From Niallia sp052318935 (GTDB taxonomy: Bacteria > Bacillota > Bacilli > Bacillales > Cytobacillaceae), in the NCBI GenBank assembly GCA_052318935.1, contig JBQRKO010000004.1: a stretch of 64,000 nucleotides of DNA. One strand, written 5' to 3'. The notes under the pieces are model-generated. The model was given only the letters and a program-made list of their open reading frames with translations, had not been told where the DNA came from and searched no databases. A program made the position numbers and the translations under genes. Positions 34,258 through 43,286 of this stretch are shown in pieces. Position 1 is the stretch's first letter; the number at the start of each line of letters is the position of its first letter.

Positions 34258-35349
34258 TTAAATGAAACTTAAATCTTTATTTCCATTGTCCATAACGATG
34301 CTTTTTATAATTTTTAGTAAACCTTCTGCATCGTTTAAATTAACTAACTCTACAGGTGAGTGAGAGTATCTACGCGGAGTAGCCAATGTTGCAACCGCAA
34401 CTCCATTACTTATAAAAGATGGATTTGCTGCATCTGTCAGATAGTTTTCCCCTACTAATGTAATATATTGTATCGGTACATTTACTTTTTCAGATTGCTC
34501 TTTAATTAATTCTTTTACTTTCGGGTGAATAACAGAGTGTAAACTTCTTTCTCTAGAACCGTACGAAATAGGACAGACAGGACCGTTGCCGAGGTACACT
34601 GGAAGTACATTCTTTGTGTCGATATCTGGTGTGTCCCCAGATGGAATGGTATCTAAAACAATGGCATAATCAGGTTTTATCTTATCTACGACCGCAGAGA
34701 TGCCACGAAGACTAACTTCTTCTTGAACATTAATCGCAATATATAAAGTTCCTGCAAAATCTTTGTCTTTTAGTTGATGGAGTAATTCAATTAGGATGGC
34801 ACAATGAATTCTATTATCTACAGACTTTGTAGAGATTAAATCTGGATCACACATTTCTGTAAAATCACTTTGGAATACGATAGGGTCTCCAATCTCGATT
34901 CCTATACTTTCTACTTTTTCTTTTGAAGTCAGCCCTAAATCAATATAACATTCACGTACCGTCTTTACCTTTCTACTTTCTTCAGGTGTTTGTAAATGAC
35001 CAGCTTTTATCCCGATGATGCCAGGGATTTTTCTGCTAGTTATCCATACTTTTCTTCCGAGAAGCAATTGATCAGAAGCGCCTCCTATCTTATCAAACGA
35101 AATGAAGCCATCATCTGAGATATTCTTTACACAAAAACCTATTTCATCAGAGTGGGCAGAGAACATTAGCTTTGGTCCACTGGCTTTACCATGTTTCACA
35201 GCTATAATGTTTCCGTTATTATCTACATTTACTTCATCTGCTACTAAGGACAAATATTCTTTCAAATAGCTTACTACTTCTTGCTCAAAACCAGAAACCC
35301 CAACCATTCCAGATAATTCCTTAAAATATTTTTTTATGTTTTCTTTCAT
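34258..35349 (-). CDS. M42 family metallo-aminopeptidase
   Basis: A 363-residue di-zinc aminopeptidase (YsdC/FrvX/PepA-glutamyl type), cytosolic, usually a tetrahedral dodecamer. Metal ligands appear in FSAHSDEIGF near residue 65, TKSVDNR near 175, the catalytic VQEEVSLRG near 208, VLDTIPSGD near 230 and the final YSHSPVELVNL near 330. GGGAGGGTC precedes the ATG. Single gene; it ends next to a truncated repeat element. Confidence 0.85.
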   Translation of the reverse strand: MKENIKKYFKELSGMVGVSGFEQEVVSYLKEYLSLVADEVNVDNNGNIIAVKHGKASGPKLMFSAHSDEIGFCVKNISDDGFISFDKIGGASDQLLLGRKVWITSRKIPGIIGIKAGHLQTPEESRKVKTVRECYIDLGLTSKEKVESIGIEIGDPIVFQSDFTEMCDPDLISTKSVDNRIHCAILIELLHQLKDKDFAGTLYIAINVQEEVSLRGISAVVDKIKPDYAIVLDTIPSGDTPDIDTKNVLPVYLGNGPVCPISYGSRERSLHSVIHPKVKELIKEQSEKVNVPIQYITLVGENYLTDAANPSFISNGVAVATLATPRRYSHSPVELVNLNDAEGLLKIIKSIVMDNGNKDLSFI

Positions 35350-35519
35350 AAAGACCCTCCCAATGTTGTAAAGAATAAAATTGGATAACGTATTATGTAT
35401 TATTGTTTGAAAATTCTATCTATTTTGTATATTGTTTATTATAGATTTTTAAAACTTTGGAAGTCAATGACATTGAAAATAAGATTAATAGAAATTTTTA
35501 ATTACTGGAAATATACACA

Positions 35520-35563
35520 AACACCTCTTTTCGACTACAATTGACTGATGTCTGAGAGGTGTT
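35520..35563 (-). terminator. Hairpin at 3' end of the small hypothetical gene
   Basis: AACACCTCT/AGAGGTGTT arms with a 26-base loop region, just past the minus-strand stop at 35576. Confidence 0.6.
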
Positions 35564-35575
35564 CCTTAAAATTAT

Positions 35576-35872
35576 TTAAAAAGTTTCATTCTTTTCCCAA
35601 GATTCAACAGTTAAATAGGCAGTATGCGCATCCATGCCTTTACCCAGCAAATAAGCCATTGCTGCAACTTCTTGTAATGCATGTTTATATGAAGTTGCTT
35701 TTGATTCTTTTAAGCCATATTGAACAAAAGGGTCAATGCTGTTTAATGTTTGTGCTTTTAAATGAGGGGATAAAGGCTGTTTTATTTGTTGCTGTGCCCA
35801 TATTTCAGATTGTGGGTATTGCGGAAACTGTCTAACGTGTTGCGGTTGATGATAAGGATATGAATGATTCAT
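35576..35872 (-). CDS. Hypothetical protein with Pro/Gln/His-rich N-terminus
   Basis: A 98-residue protein. The first 30 residues are rich in Pro, Gln, His and Tyr (YPYHQPQHVRQFPQYPQ); the rest is a helical region with SPHLKAQTLNSIDPFVQYG and YKHALQEVAAMAYLLGKGMD. I do not recognise a named family, though the composition recalls small Bacillus spore- or coat-associated proteins. AGAAAGGAG selects the ATG at 35872 over an upstream in-frame start at 35932. The frame on the opposite strand is an artefact. Confidence 0.6.
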   Translation of the reverse strand: MNHSYPYHQPQHVRQFPQYPQSEIWAQQQIKQPLSPHLKAQTLNSIDPFVQYGLKESKATSYKHALQEVAAMAYLLGKGMDAHTAYLTVESWEKNETF

Positions 35873-35986
35873 TTTTTTCTCCTTTCTTATTGCGATTATT
35901 TCGTAATATAATATGCTCCATGAATGTCCCATGGACTAGACAGATGCCTAGTAGGATATTTATTACCAGATAATCAATGACTCTCT

Positions 35987-36388
35987 TTACTTGAAATTTT
36001 CCCAATCTAAGTGCTCTATTTCATGACGGCTTTTCACTACATGAGTTAACCATTTCATATTCCCAGCAAATTGTGGTGAGCAGACAAATGGTATATTTTT
36101 TCCTCGATCAGGCAGGACACAGCGTATAGAACATTTGTAAATTGTTTCATCATCTGCTTTTTCGAGATGGTGGCTATAATGTGGAACGAGCTCAAATTGG
36201 TATCCTTTTGCAAGAGAATCAAAATATTTAGTAGAGACTATTTGTTTCATTTGAAGATATGTAAATTCATCTAATGCCCAACGAATGATAAAATCACCTT
36301 CAATTAGAGGTAATGTAACCTTCATAAAACTCCCTAGCTCATCTCTTGAAACCTTTATAATTTTGAAATTTGTGGCTGGTTTTAGCAT
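35987..36388 (-). CDS. Hypothetical protein, 133 residues
   Basis: A soluble protein of mixed alpha/beta composition (KVTLPLIEGDFIIRWALDEFTYLQMKQIV; ETIYKCSIRCVLPDRG). No family recognised. Its ribosome binding site GGAGGG is followed at once by TCCTCC, so the SD can pair with the next bases (GGAG-loop-CTCC) directly before the ATG; this could lower translation. It is followed on the opposite side by the small hypothetical gene and preceded by a GNAT gene, all on the minus strand. Confidence 0.6.
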   Translation of the reverse strand: MLKPATNFKIIKVSRDELGSFMKVTLPLIEGDFIIRWALDEFTYLQMKQIVSTKYFDSLAKGYQFELVPHYSHHLEKADDETIYKCSIRCVLPDRGKNIPFVCSPQFAGNMKWLTHVVKSRHEIEHLDWENFK

Positions 36389-36424
36389 AGGAGGACCCTC
36401 CGTTTATTTGAAATATAAATCACT

Positions 36425-36829
36425 CTACAAATACATTTCCATAATCACATAACTAATCCCACCTTTTTCAAATACTTGATCTGTCTCTTTTAAGCCGAAC
36501 TTTTGATAGAAGCTGGTTTTATTTTGGCGGGCGTTGCACCAAAGTCTTTTAACTCCTAGCTTTTTTGCTTCTGTAATGACATGATTCAGCAATTTGCTGC
36601 CAATCCCTTTTCCTTGCTCTTCTTCTAGAGTTGCAAACTTTCTAAATTGAGCATGATCCTGCTCGATAAATAGGGTAATAATAGATACCAGTCTATCACT
36701 TTGGAACAAGCCAAAATGAACGCTTTCCTCGTCATTAGCTAATTTAATATATTCTATATCTTTATTTGGCCACATTACTTTATGTCTCAGTTCCCAAGTT
36801 TGTTCTTTACTGATGCGTTTGATTTCCAT
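36425..36829 (-). CDS. GNAT family N-acetyltransferase
   Basis: A 134-residue acetyltransferase. FGLFQSDRLVSIITLFIE near residue 53, RKFATLEEEQGKGIGSKLLNHVI (acetyl-CoA motif A, QGKGIGS) and LWCNARQNKTSFYQKFGL (motif B) are complete. Substrate unknown. GGAGGATAAAAA precedes the ATG. It may be cotranscribed with the 133-residue hypothetical gene 36 bases downstream. Confidence 0.8.
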   Translation of the reverse strand: MEIKRISKEQTWELRHKVMWPNKDIEYIKLANDEESVHFGLFQSDRLVSIITLFIEQDHAQFRKFATLEEEQGKGIGSKLLNHVITEAKKLGVKRLWCNARQNKTSFYQKFGLKETDQVFEKGGISYVIMEMYL

Positions 36830-37035
36830 TTTTTATCCTCCGATTGTTTAGTACTCTTCTAATCTTTATGAATTAAATCTAGTAAAATATGTCGAAATGG
36901 TCAATTAAGTTGTAGATAAATTCATTTCTTTTCAAGAAGATTTGAAACTTGACGAAGTGATTATTCCATGCTAGTTTATATGCGTGTGCATACATTTTGT
37001 AGATGAAGCTGAATTGTTCTATATTATAGTATAAA

Positions 37036-38274
37036 ATGGACGTGAGGAAAGGTGTGAAAAACTTGAACAAATTAAAAGAAAATAAACGATTACGGCTTGC
37101 TTTATTACTTGGATCACTTGCACTTTTAGGTCCTTTTTCAATCGATATGTATTTGCCCTCATTCCCAACTATCGTGGAAGATTATAAGACAAATGCATCT
37201 TTAGTACAAATTAGTTTAACAACATGTCTTTTAGGTTTAGGTATTGGGCAGTTGATCATTGGTCCAATGAGTGATGTTCAAGGCCGCCGCAAACCATTGC
37301 TAACCTTCCTAATTTTGTATTTATTATCTTCTCTTGCATGTGCGTTTTCACCGAATATTTATTTTTTTATCGGTGCTCGTTTTATTCAAGGGTTTGCAGC
37401 AGCTAGTGGCCTCGTTATTTCTAGGGCGATTGTTCGTGATGTTTATAGCGGGAAAGAACTGACCAAATTTTTTGCCTTATTGATGCTCGTAAACAATCTT
37501 GGTCCAATTATTGCTCCTGTAACTGGAGGGAGTATCCTCACTTTTACAAATTGGACTGGGGTTTTTATTATGTTGGCTTGTGTTGGCATAGTATTATTTT
37601 TAACCGTCTCATGGAAACTAGAAGAAACCTTGCCTGAAGAAAACCGTGTGTCAAGCAACTTTTCACAAGTGTTAAAGAATTTTATTTCTTTGTTAAAAGA
37701 TCGCCAGTTTGCAGGTTATGTTCTAACACAAGGATTTATCATTGCTGGAGTATTTGCATATGTATCTGGTACACCTTTTGTTTATCAAAATGTGTATGGG
37801 GTATCTCCTCAAGTATTCAGTTTATTATTTGGCATGAATGGAATTGCTTTAATGATTGGAAGCCAGCTAGTCGGTCGATTTACCGATGTTATTTCAGAGA
37901 AAACTTTCTTGCAAATAGGTTTATTTTTGTCTACTTTATCGGGTGCTGTGTTGCTTGTGGCTATTCTATTGCATGCACCACTATTGGCAGTCGTCATTCC
38001 GATTTTCTTTATTGTCTCTTCCATTGGAATTATTGCAACAACTTCCTTTTCCTTAGCAATGGAGTCACAAGGCCATATTGCAGGAAGCGCCTCTGCACTT
38101 TTAGGTTTATTGCCTTTTATTCTTGGCTCATTAACGGCACCCCTTGTTGGAATAAGCGGAGAAAATACAGCTGTCCCTATGGGGATTATTATTTTTTCAG
38201 CTAGCTTTATAGCCTTGCTATCCTATTATGGACTTGTTAGAAAAGGTCATAGTGCGGTACAAACTTTAAAATAG
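37036..38274 (+). CDS. Bcr/CflA family drug efflux MFS transporter
   Basis: A transporter of about 405-412 residues with 12 helices. LGPFSIDMYLPSFPTI in helix 1 and GPMSDVQGRRKPLLTFLILY (motif A) followed by RFIQGFAAASGLVISRAIVRDVYSG are the Bcr/CflA signature (bicyclomycin, chloramphenicol, sulfonamide exporters). The start is uncertain: ATG at 37036 has no ribosome binding site, whereas AGGAAAGG favours the TTG at 37063. Confidence 0.85.
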   Translation: MDVRKGVKNLNKLKENKRLRLALLLGSLALLGPFSIDMYLPSFPTIVEDYKTNASLVQISLTTCLLGLGIGQLIIGPMSDVQGRRKPLLTFLILYLLSSLACAFSPNIYFFIGARFIQGFAAASGLVISRAIVRDVYSGKELTKFFALLMLVNNLGPIIAPVTGGSILTFTNWTGVFIMLACVGIVLFLTVSWKLEETLPEENRVSSNFSQVLKNFISLLKDRQFAGYVLTQGFIIAGVFAYVSGTPFVYQNVYGVSPQVFSLLFGMNGIALMIGSQLVGRFTDVISEKTFLQIGLFLSTLSGAVLLVAILLHAPLLAVVIPIFFIVSSIGIIATTSFSLAMESQGHIAGSASALLGLLPFILGSLTAPLVGISGENTAVPMGIIIFSASFIALLSYYGLVRKGHSAVQTLK

Positions 38275-38291
38275 TTATTAGTGAGCGGTTC

Positions 38292-38338
38292 AAAAGGAGA
38301 ATACATATTGTCATGACTAATATGTATTCTCCTTTTAT
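38292..38338. terminator. Bidirectional intrinsic terminator
   Basis: AAAAGGAGAATACATAT paired with ATATGTATTCTCCTTTT, 11-base loop, between the efflux gene and the converging GNAT gene. Confidence 0.9.
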
Positions 38339-38372
38339 TAAATTAAATGGTCATTTCTTGAATAAGAAATCG

Positions 38373-38843
38373 CTAACTGAAAAATGATTCTTGGCTATTG
38401 CTCTCATAAATTCTTGAACTACCTCCCCAAGAGTGGTATCCGTCACCTATATAAGTGAATCCATATTTTTCATAGTATCCAATATGGTCAGTACAGAGGA
38501 AAACTTTATTGAATCCTGCTTTATAGGCATCAGCTTTAGCACGTAAAAGCAGCTCTTTACCTAAAGATCTACCACGATAGCTTTTTTCAATATAAAGTGA
38601 ACAGAACCAAGGCCATAAATCCATACGACTAATAAAATCATTGCTGATAAGCCCTGCACAGCCAATAATGTTACCTGAATCCACCATCAAATACCAAATA
38701 GGGAGGGGACTATCTGTTGTTATGCTGTGTGTAATACAGTCCTCATAAACTTTCATATTGTTTTCGTTTGCCCACTTGCTTTGAAAATATTTAATCGCTT
38801 TTGCTTTATATTCTGGATGTTCTCTAACGTTAATAATTTGCAT
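38373..38843 (-). CDS. GNAT family N-acetyltransferase
   Basis: A 156-residue acetyltransferase. WYLMVDSGNIIGCAGLISNDF near residue 57, then PWFCSLYIEKSYRGRSLGKELLLRAKADA (motif A, RGRSLG) and VFLCTDHIGYYEKYGFTYIG (motif B). Substrate not known. AAGGGGAAA lies before the ATG. Monocistronic. Confidence 0.8.
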   Translation of the reverse strand: MQIINVREHPEYKAKAIKYFQSKWANENNMKVYEDCITHSITTDSPLPIWYLMVDSGNIIGCAGLISNDFISRMDLWPWFCSLYIEKSYRGRSLGKELLLRAKADAYKAGFNKVFLCTDHIGYYEKYGFTYIGDGYHSWGGSSRIYESNSQESFFS

Positions 38844-39012
38844 AATAAATTTCCCCTTTGTTGTCTTATCTATATTGAACTACTTTTATCATACCTTGGT
38901 TTTTATTACAAAAGATGTTCTTTATGCTTTGAAAATTTTAAGTACATAATTGCTATTTTTACGATAAAATAAGAAGTTGAAATGAATAATAATGTATGGA
39001 GGAAAACAATTA

Positions 39013-39345
39013 ATGCTTGATTTGCCAAATTGTCCAAAATGTAGTTCAGAATATACGTATGAAGATGGAAGTCTATTCGTTTGTCCAGAGTGTGCACATG
39101 AGTGGACGTTAGAAACAGAAGCCGACGATGTGAAAGTAATTAAAGATGCAAATGGGAATGTCTTAAACGATGGTGATTCTATATCCATTATTAAAGATCT
39201 TAAAGTAAAAGGCAGCTCATCCGTTTTGAAAATAGGAACAAAAGTAAAAAATATCCGTTTGGTTGATGGGGATCATGATATTGAATGTAAAATTGATGGA
39301 TTCGGTGCTATGAAGCTAAAGTCAGAATTTGTTAAAAAGATCTAA
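39013..39345 (+). CDS. phnA: PhnA/YjdM family zinc-ribbon protein
   Basis: A 110-residue protein with an N-terminal zinc ribbon (LPNCPKCSSEYTYEDGSLFVCPECAHEW) followed by the PhnA domain (VKVIKDANGNVLNDGDSISIIKDLKVKGSS ... GTKVKNIRLVDGDHDI). Despite the name, members are usually not needed for phosphonate use; the role is unknown. TGGAGGAAA picks the ATG at 39013 rather than 38992. The tandem palindromes of array 2 start about 55 bases behind it. Confidence 0.85.
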   Translation: MLDLPNCPKCSSEYTYEDGSLFVCPECAHEWTLETEADDVKVIKDANGNVLNDGDSISIIKDLKVKGSSSVLKIGTKVKNIRLVDGDHDIECKIDGFGAMKLKSEFVKKI

Positions 39346-39396
39346 TCCCTTTTATACAGTAAGTCTCCACACTAAAGATAATCTATAGTTGAATGA

Positions 39397-39710
39397 GGCG
39401 TCTATTAGACAAAATGAGGAGTTTTTTGGTAGTTTTGTCTTTGATAATACGTCTATTAGACAAAATGAGGAGCTTTTTTGGTAGTTTTGTCTTTGATAAG
39501 GTGTTTATTAGACAAAATGAGGAGTTTTTTTGGTAGTTTTGTCTTTGATAATGCGTCTATTAGACAAAATGAGGAGTTTTTTTGGTAGTTTTGTCTTTGA
39601 TAATGCGTCTATTAGACAAAATGAGGAGCTTTTTTGGTAGTTTTGTCTTTGATAAGGTGTCTATTAGACAAAAAGAGGAGCTTTTCCTTAGTTTTGTCTA
39701 ATAAACACTT
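39397..39710. repeat. Six tandem ~52-bp palindromic units, array 2
   Basis: AGACAAAA arms at 39407, 39458, 39510, 39562, 39614 and 39666, each closed by TTTTGTCT about 26 bases later; spacing is 51 once and then 52. Linkers read TTGATAAxrYGTyTATT. The last unit has longer arms (to GTGTCTATT/AATAAACAC) and ends eight bases before the stop of the minus-strand glycosylase gene. Same period and placement as array 1, with a shared GACAAAAT core but other arms. Confidence 0.9.
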
Positions 39711-39718
39711 AATTATGC

Positions 39719-40324
39719 TTAATTCCAACAATCCAATACCCAATCTTTTTTACGAATACCCGAAACATAAGGGTTTCCTTTTACATAATAACGTAACGGT
39801 GCTAATGTCCATTCTTCTTTATTAGGTATTCCGATGCGAGGTGTTGTGATCATCTCTTTCGGGATTTTGCTGTTGGCTTCGTCAATAAATAAATGCTTTT
39901 CATTTAAGGTGCTGCCATCTAAAGCTTTTGTAATCGCCATTGCTTTTGTTAATTTTCCAGGCCCATTGCTGACGAGAATTCCAGTATTATTCCGGTTTAA
40001 CTCCATCTGTTCTATCCCTGCAACAGGCTCTATAGCCCGAATAAGCACGGCTTGAGGGTCGCCGGCCTTTTTTGTGACGATGTTTAACATATGATGTGTG
40101 TGCATCATATAAATATAAATCGTTCCACCTTGTTGATACATAGATTCAAGCCTAGCAGTACGTTTTCCAGCATAACTGTGGCAAGCAATATCTATTTCTC
40201 CAACATAAGCTTCCGTTTCCACGATAAAGCCACTAAATAAACAAGACGGCGTTTTATGAATTAGCAACTTGCCTAAAAGCTGCTGGGCAATTTCTTCCGT
40301 AGAAAGGTTTATAAAATCAATCAT
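39719..40324 (-). CDS. 3-methyladenine DNA glycosylase (Mpg/AAG family)
   Basis: A 201-residue base-excision repair glycosylase. The family elements are LLGKLLIHKTPSC, IVETEAYVGEIDIACHSYAGKRTARLESMY with the catalytic glutamate near residue 37, GGTIYIYMMHTHHMLNIVT, AVLIRAIEP and SNGPGKLTKAMAI. It removes 3-methyladenine and related lesions. Similar to B. subtilis YxlJ. Single gene, ending at array 2. Confidence 0.85.
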   Translation of the reverse strand: MIDFINLSTEEIAQQLLGKLLIHKTPSCLFSGFIVETEAYVGEIDIACHSYAGKRTARLESMYQQGGTIYIYMMHTHHMLNIVTKKAGDPQAVLIRAIEPVAGIEQMELNRNNTGILVSNGPGKLTKAMAITKALDGSTLNEKHLFIDEANSKIPKEMITTPRIGIPNKEEWTLAPLRYYVKGNPYVSGIRKKDWVLDCWN

Positions 40325-40363
40325 GCTAAGTTATTCTCCATTTCTTCCTTATAACCGCTTTTC

Positions 40364-42013
40364 TTAAGCTTCCCTCATTTTTCTCCAGGAAACAGAAAAG
40401 GCTATTTTCCATAAAACAGCTAATGCAAGTATTACCACAGCTAAGTAAATATAGGTGCCAAACAATATTTTACTAATAAAATAATGCAAGCCGGCCAGCA
40501 GCGGAACAATTAATATTAAGACAAAGATCTGCCAATTGTTGTTTTGGTTTATCGAATCAAATGATTCTGAGAACGGCAGTGCTTTTTCCATACATAAAAA
40601 ACAAATAACAGCATAGATGCAGCCATTAACGAAGACAGCAAGAAGATCAGGCCATATTCGTATCCCGAATAAAAGGGCAAAAATAACACTTAGAAGCAAA
40701 TACAATGGTAAAAAAAGTTTCACGATAAAAGCTTTTATTGTCCCGCTGAAGACAGGGTAGAGCCCTTTTAAAGGCGTGATAGAATAAATCCAGGCACCAC
40801 GGTATTTTCCCGAAAATCTTACCATATAAAGAACCGTTGGAATGATAATTAAACTAAAGTAAATCGTAAAGTAGGATTTACTGGTGGAAAAATGAATCCC
40901 TTCGTCTGATTGAAAGTTGGTTAGTAAAAAGATAAAAGGGATGACAAGGGAAAACCCTAATGATGGATATACTTTCAGTTTGAAATCACGTTCGTTTTTC
41001 ATCATCAAGCCAGCAAATCGAAAGAATGTTCGTTCTTCTTTTGTAAAACAAATACATTTTAACAGCAACTCTCTTACTTTGCTGCGTCTTTTTTGTTTAC
41101 CCGCTATTGTTTTTGCAAGCTTTTGCAAGTTTTTTTCAAATAACGGCATGAGGCGAATATAAACAGCAAATGCAAGGATCGGAATAACGATGCCGCAAAG
41201 TGCCAAAACAGCATAAAACGGTGTAAACTCCCCTTTCATCGCTAGTTCAATTATTGCTGCAAACCAAATAGGAGAAATAAACACATGCCACCATTGTGGA
41301 TCGAAAACATATTGTATATGAACTAATTCAAAAGATCGAACAAGCACTTGGTAGCCAATCATTACAGATAAGGATAATGCAATTTGCACATAATTAATGA
41401 TGTCTTTCAGCTTTTCGCCATCAAAAAATTGTAAAACGAATAAATACAATAATGCCGTTATCACGACAATAAATATATTAATTAAAATAACACAAACAAT
41501 CATGGTGAGGAAAAAGAGAACACCGACTTTTACTAATCCAACTATTAACGGAATGCCAATGATGGAGAGCGTGAGCAAGGTTAAATAGATAAAAATATGA
41601 ACTGCTTTTGCAGCGTGGATCGTTTTTTTATTAATTGGTTTTGTGAATAAAATATTTTGGTCTCTAATATCCAAAAGGACGGATGAAAAATCGGAAATCA
41701 TTGAGGTCATCACTAAAAACATGAGGATGCCGAATGCAATGCTCATTTGAAAAAGATAATTATCTCCTATGATGATGAATGGAATGATAAAAAGCCCGAA
41801 AAGTATGTAAATCCATAAAGATTTTATGTAGCCATTACTGTCTTTTTTATTTTTCTGTTTTGATCTTTGTTGATTAAAAATAGTCGGCACTCTGCGTTGA
41901 TCCATTGTAAGCTTAATTTGCAGAATCTTTCTCATTAACTCGTAATTTACTCCGAAGCGGTTAAATAAAGGCTCGAATCGATCTAATAGTTTAAGGGTAA
42001 AAAAATCTTTCAT
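40364..42013 (-). CDS. ABC transporter permease, large two-half membrane protein
   Basis: A 549-residue membrane protein with about 12 helices in two groups around a basic cytosolic segment (residues about 285-330: KTIAGKQKRRSKVRELLLKCICFTKEE). It begins with about 60 soluble residues (RRVPTIFNQQRSKQK). The ATPase gene ends eight bases ahead of its ATG and its ribosome binding site lies in the ATPase end, so the two are coupled. Bacillus has several such pairs (YthPQ-like); the substrate is unknown. Confidence 0.75.
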   Translation of the reverse strand: MKDFFTLKLLDRFEPLFNRFGVNYELMRKILQIKLTMDQRRVPTIFNQQRSKQKNKKDSNGYIKSLWIYILFGLFIIPFIIIGDNYLFQMSIAFGILMFLVMTSMISDFSSVLLDIRDQNILFTKPINKKTIHAAKAVHIFIYLTLLTLSIIGIPLIVGLVKVGVLFFLTMIVCVILINIFIVVITALLYLFVLQFFDGEKLKDIINYVQIALSLSVMIGYQVLVRSFELVHIQYVFDPQWWHVFISPIWFAAIIELAMKGEFTPFYAVLALCGIVIPILAFAVYIRLMPLFEKNLQKLAKTIAGKQKRRSKVRELLLKCICFTKEERTFFRFAGLMMKNERDFKLKVYPSLGFSLVIPFIFLLTNFQSDEGIHFSTSKSYFTIYFSLIIIPTVLYMVRFSGKYRGAWIYSITPLKGLYPVFSGTIKAFIVKLFLPLYLLLSVIFALLFGIRIWPDLLAVFVNGCIYAVICFLCMEKALPFSESFDSINQNNNWQIFVLILIVPLLAGLHYFISKILFGTYIYLAVVILALAVLWKIAFSVSWRKMREA

Positions 42014-42021
42014 CTCTATTT

Positions 42022-42804
42022 TTACACCTCTTCCATAACGGAAATGAATCTAGCACCGATTTCCTTATGCTCGCTAAAGCCTGTTAATTGATTAAAAATG
42101 GATTCGAGCGATCCCTCTGTGTTTTGCTGCTTTAATTGTTCAAACGTTCCATCTGCAGCAATTTTTCCATCATAAAGAAGGATGATTCTGCTGCTGATTT
42201 TCTCGACAACATCCATAATATGAGATGAGTAGAATATGGTTTTTCCATTAGAAGCCATTTGCGTAAGTATTTCTTTAAAAATCATCACACTATTTGCATC
42301 CAGCCCATTAATAGGTTCATCAAAAAACAATAATTCAGGATTATGCAATAAACTAGAAATAATGAGCAATTTTTGCCTCATTCCTTTTGAATAAGAAGAG
42401 ATTCTAGTATGAAAAACTTCGCCAATTCCGAATAATTCCATTAATGTTTTTGCTTTATATTCGACAAGATCAAAGGATAATCCATATAGCTCGCCGATGA
42501 AGGTTAAATATTCATAAGCAGTTAAGTTATCATATACCTCCGCTATTTCTGGAACATAGCCAATTCTTTGTTTGTATGCTATGTCACCGTCTGCAATGTC
42601 CTTTCCAAAGATCTTCACTTCACCAGCAAATTCCTCTTCCAGGCCAAGCAGTATTTTCACGGTCGTGCTTTTTCCAGCCCCGTTTGGACCGATATAACCT
42701 ATAATTTCTCCTTTTTTTACTTCGAGTGAAACGCCTTTTAACACTTCTTTTGATCCATAATTCTTTCGTAAATCTTGAATAGATAAAATGGTTTCGTTAA
42801 ACAT
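42022..42804 (-). CDS. ABC transporter ATP-binding protein
   Basis: A 260-residue ABC ATPase. Walker A GYIGPNGAGKSTTVK near residue 38, Q-loop region RIGYVPEIAEVYDNLTAYEYL, signature SYSKGMRQKLLIISSLLH (KGMRQ), Walker B LLFFDEPINGLD and switch histidine in YSSHIMDVVEK. It drives the following permease, most likely as an exporter. GGGAGATGATATAAAAA precedes the ATG. Confidence 0.85.
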   Translation of the reverse strand: MFNETILSIQDLRKNYGSKEVLKGVSLEVKKGEIIGYIGPNGAGKSTTVKILLGLEEEFAGEVKIFGKDIADGDIAYKQRIGYVPEIAEVYDNLTAYEYLTFIGELYGLSFDLVEYKAKTLMELFGIGEVFHTRISSYSKGMRQKLLIISSLLHNPELLFFDEPINGLDANSVMIFKEILTQMASNGKTIFYSSHIMDVVEKISSRIILLYDGKIAADGTFEQLKQQNTEGSLESIFNQLTGFSEHKEIGARFISVMEEV

Positions 42805-43286
42805 TTTTTATATCATCTCCCATGTTATGTGCTTATTCTATGTTAACATATTATGGGAATTGCAGAAGGTAGTTTTATTGAACATTTTGGTATTTTTATA
42901 AAGTATAGTAACGAAGAAACCATTTAGCGAAGTAAAGAATCTTTATGAGAAAATGGAAGAAGTTTTGAGGAAAGAAGCTTAAAAATTTTATACACTGTCG
43001 AAAATCACCCCGATTATCGTTTTATAGAAGGTATGATGGACTGATTTTTTTGCTTTTCATAATTCGACAAATCCACGATATTTTTATCGTTTCCTGAATT
43101 TCCAGTAAAACACCAAATGTACTCTAGGCGATCTTAATAGTAAAAAGAAAGCCTATTATTTCAATGATTATTAATACAAGTATAATATATTTAATAAAGT
43201 TGTAAATAAAATGAAATAATATAAATCTAGTGTAATTTGTCGATTTAAGTTATATTGTTTATGTAATAATTGTAAGGAGGAGAATA
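42805..43286. other. Intergenic region left of the glycan island
   Basis: No gene supported. The segment 42919-42981 encodes a 20-codon end-piece (VTKKPFSEVKNLYEKMEEVL and a few more) closed upstream by stops, perhaps a relic. The right half is very AT-rich and carries the promoter region of the first GH68 gene; no RAT/terminator pair like that of B. subtilis sacB was recognised. Confidence 0.4.

Noticed and set aside
35548..35835. 95-codon plus-strand frame
   Set aside because: Opposite to the small hypothetical gene, which has the good ribosome binding site and protein-like composition.
39397..39710. CRISPR-like regular repeats
   Set aside because: Same reasons as for the first array; arms are internal complements and there are no spacers.
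42919..42981. Short coding-like end-piece SEVKNLYEKMEEVLRKEA
   Set aside because: Closed by stops upstream and too short to name; noted only in the gap description.
43141..43286. SacY-type antiterminator leader before the first levansucrase
   Set aside because: No terminator with an overlapping RAT-like sequence could be found.
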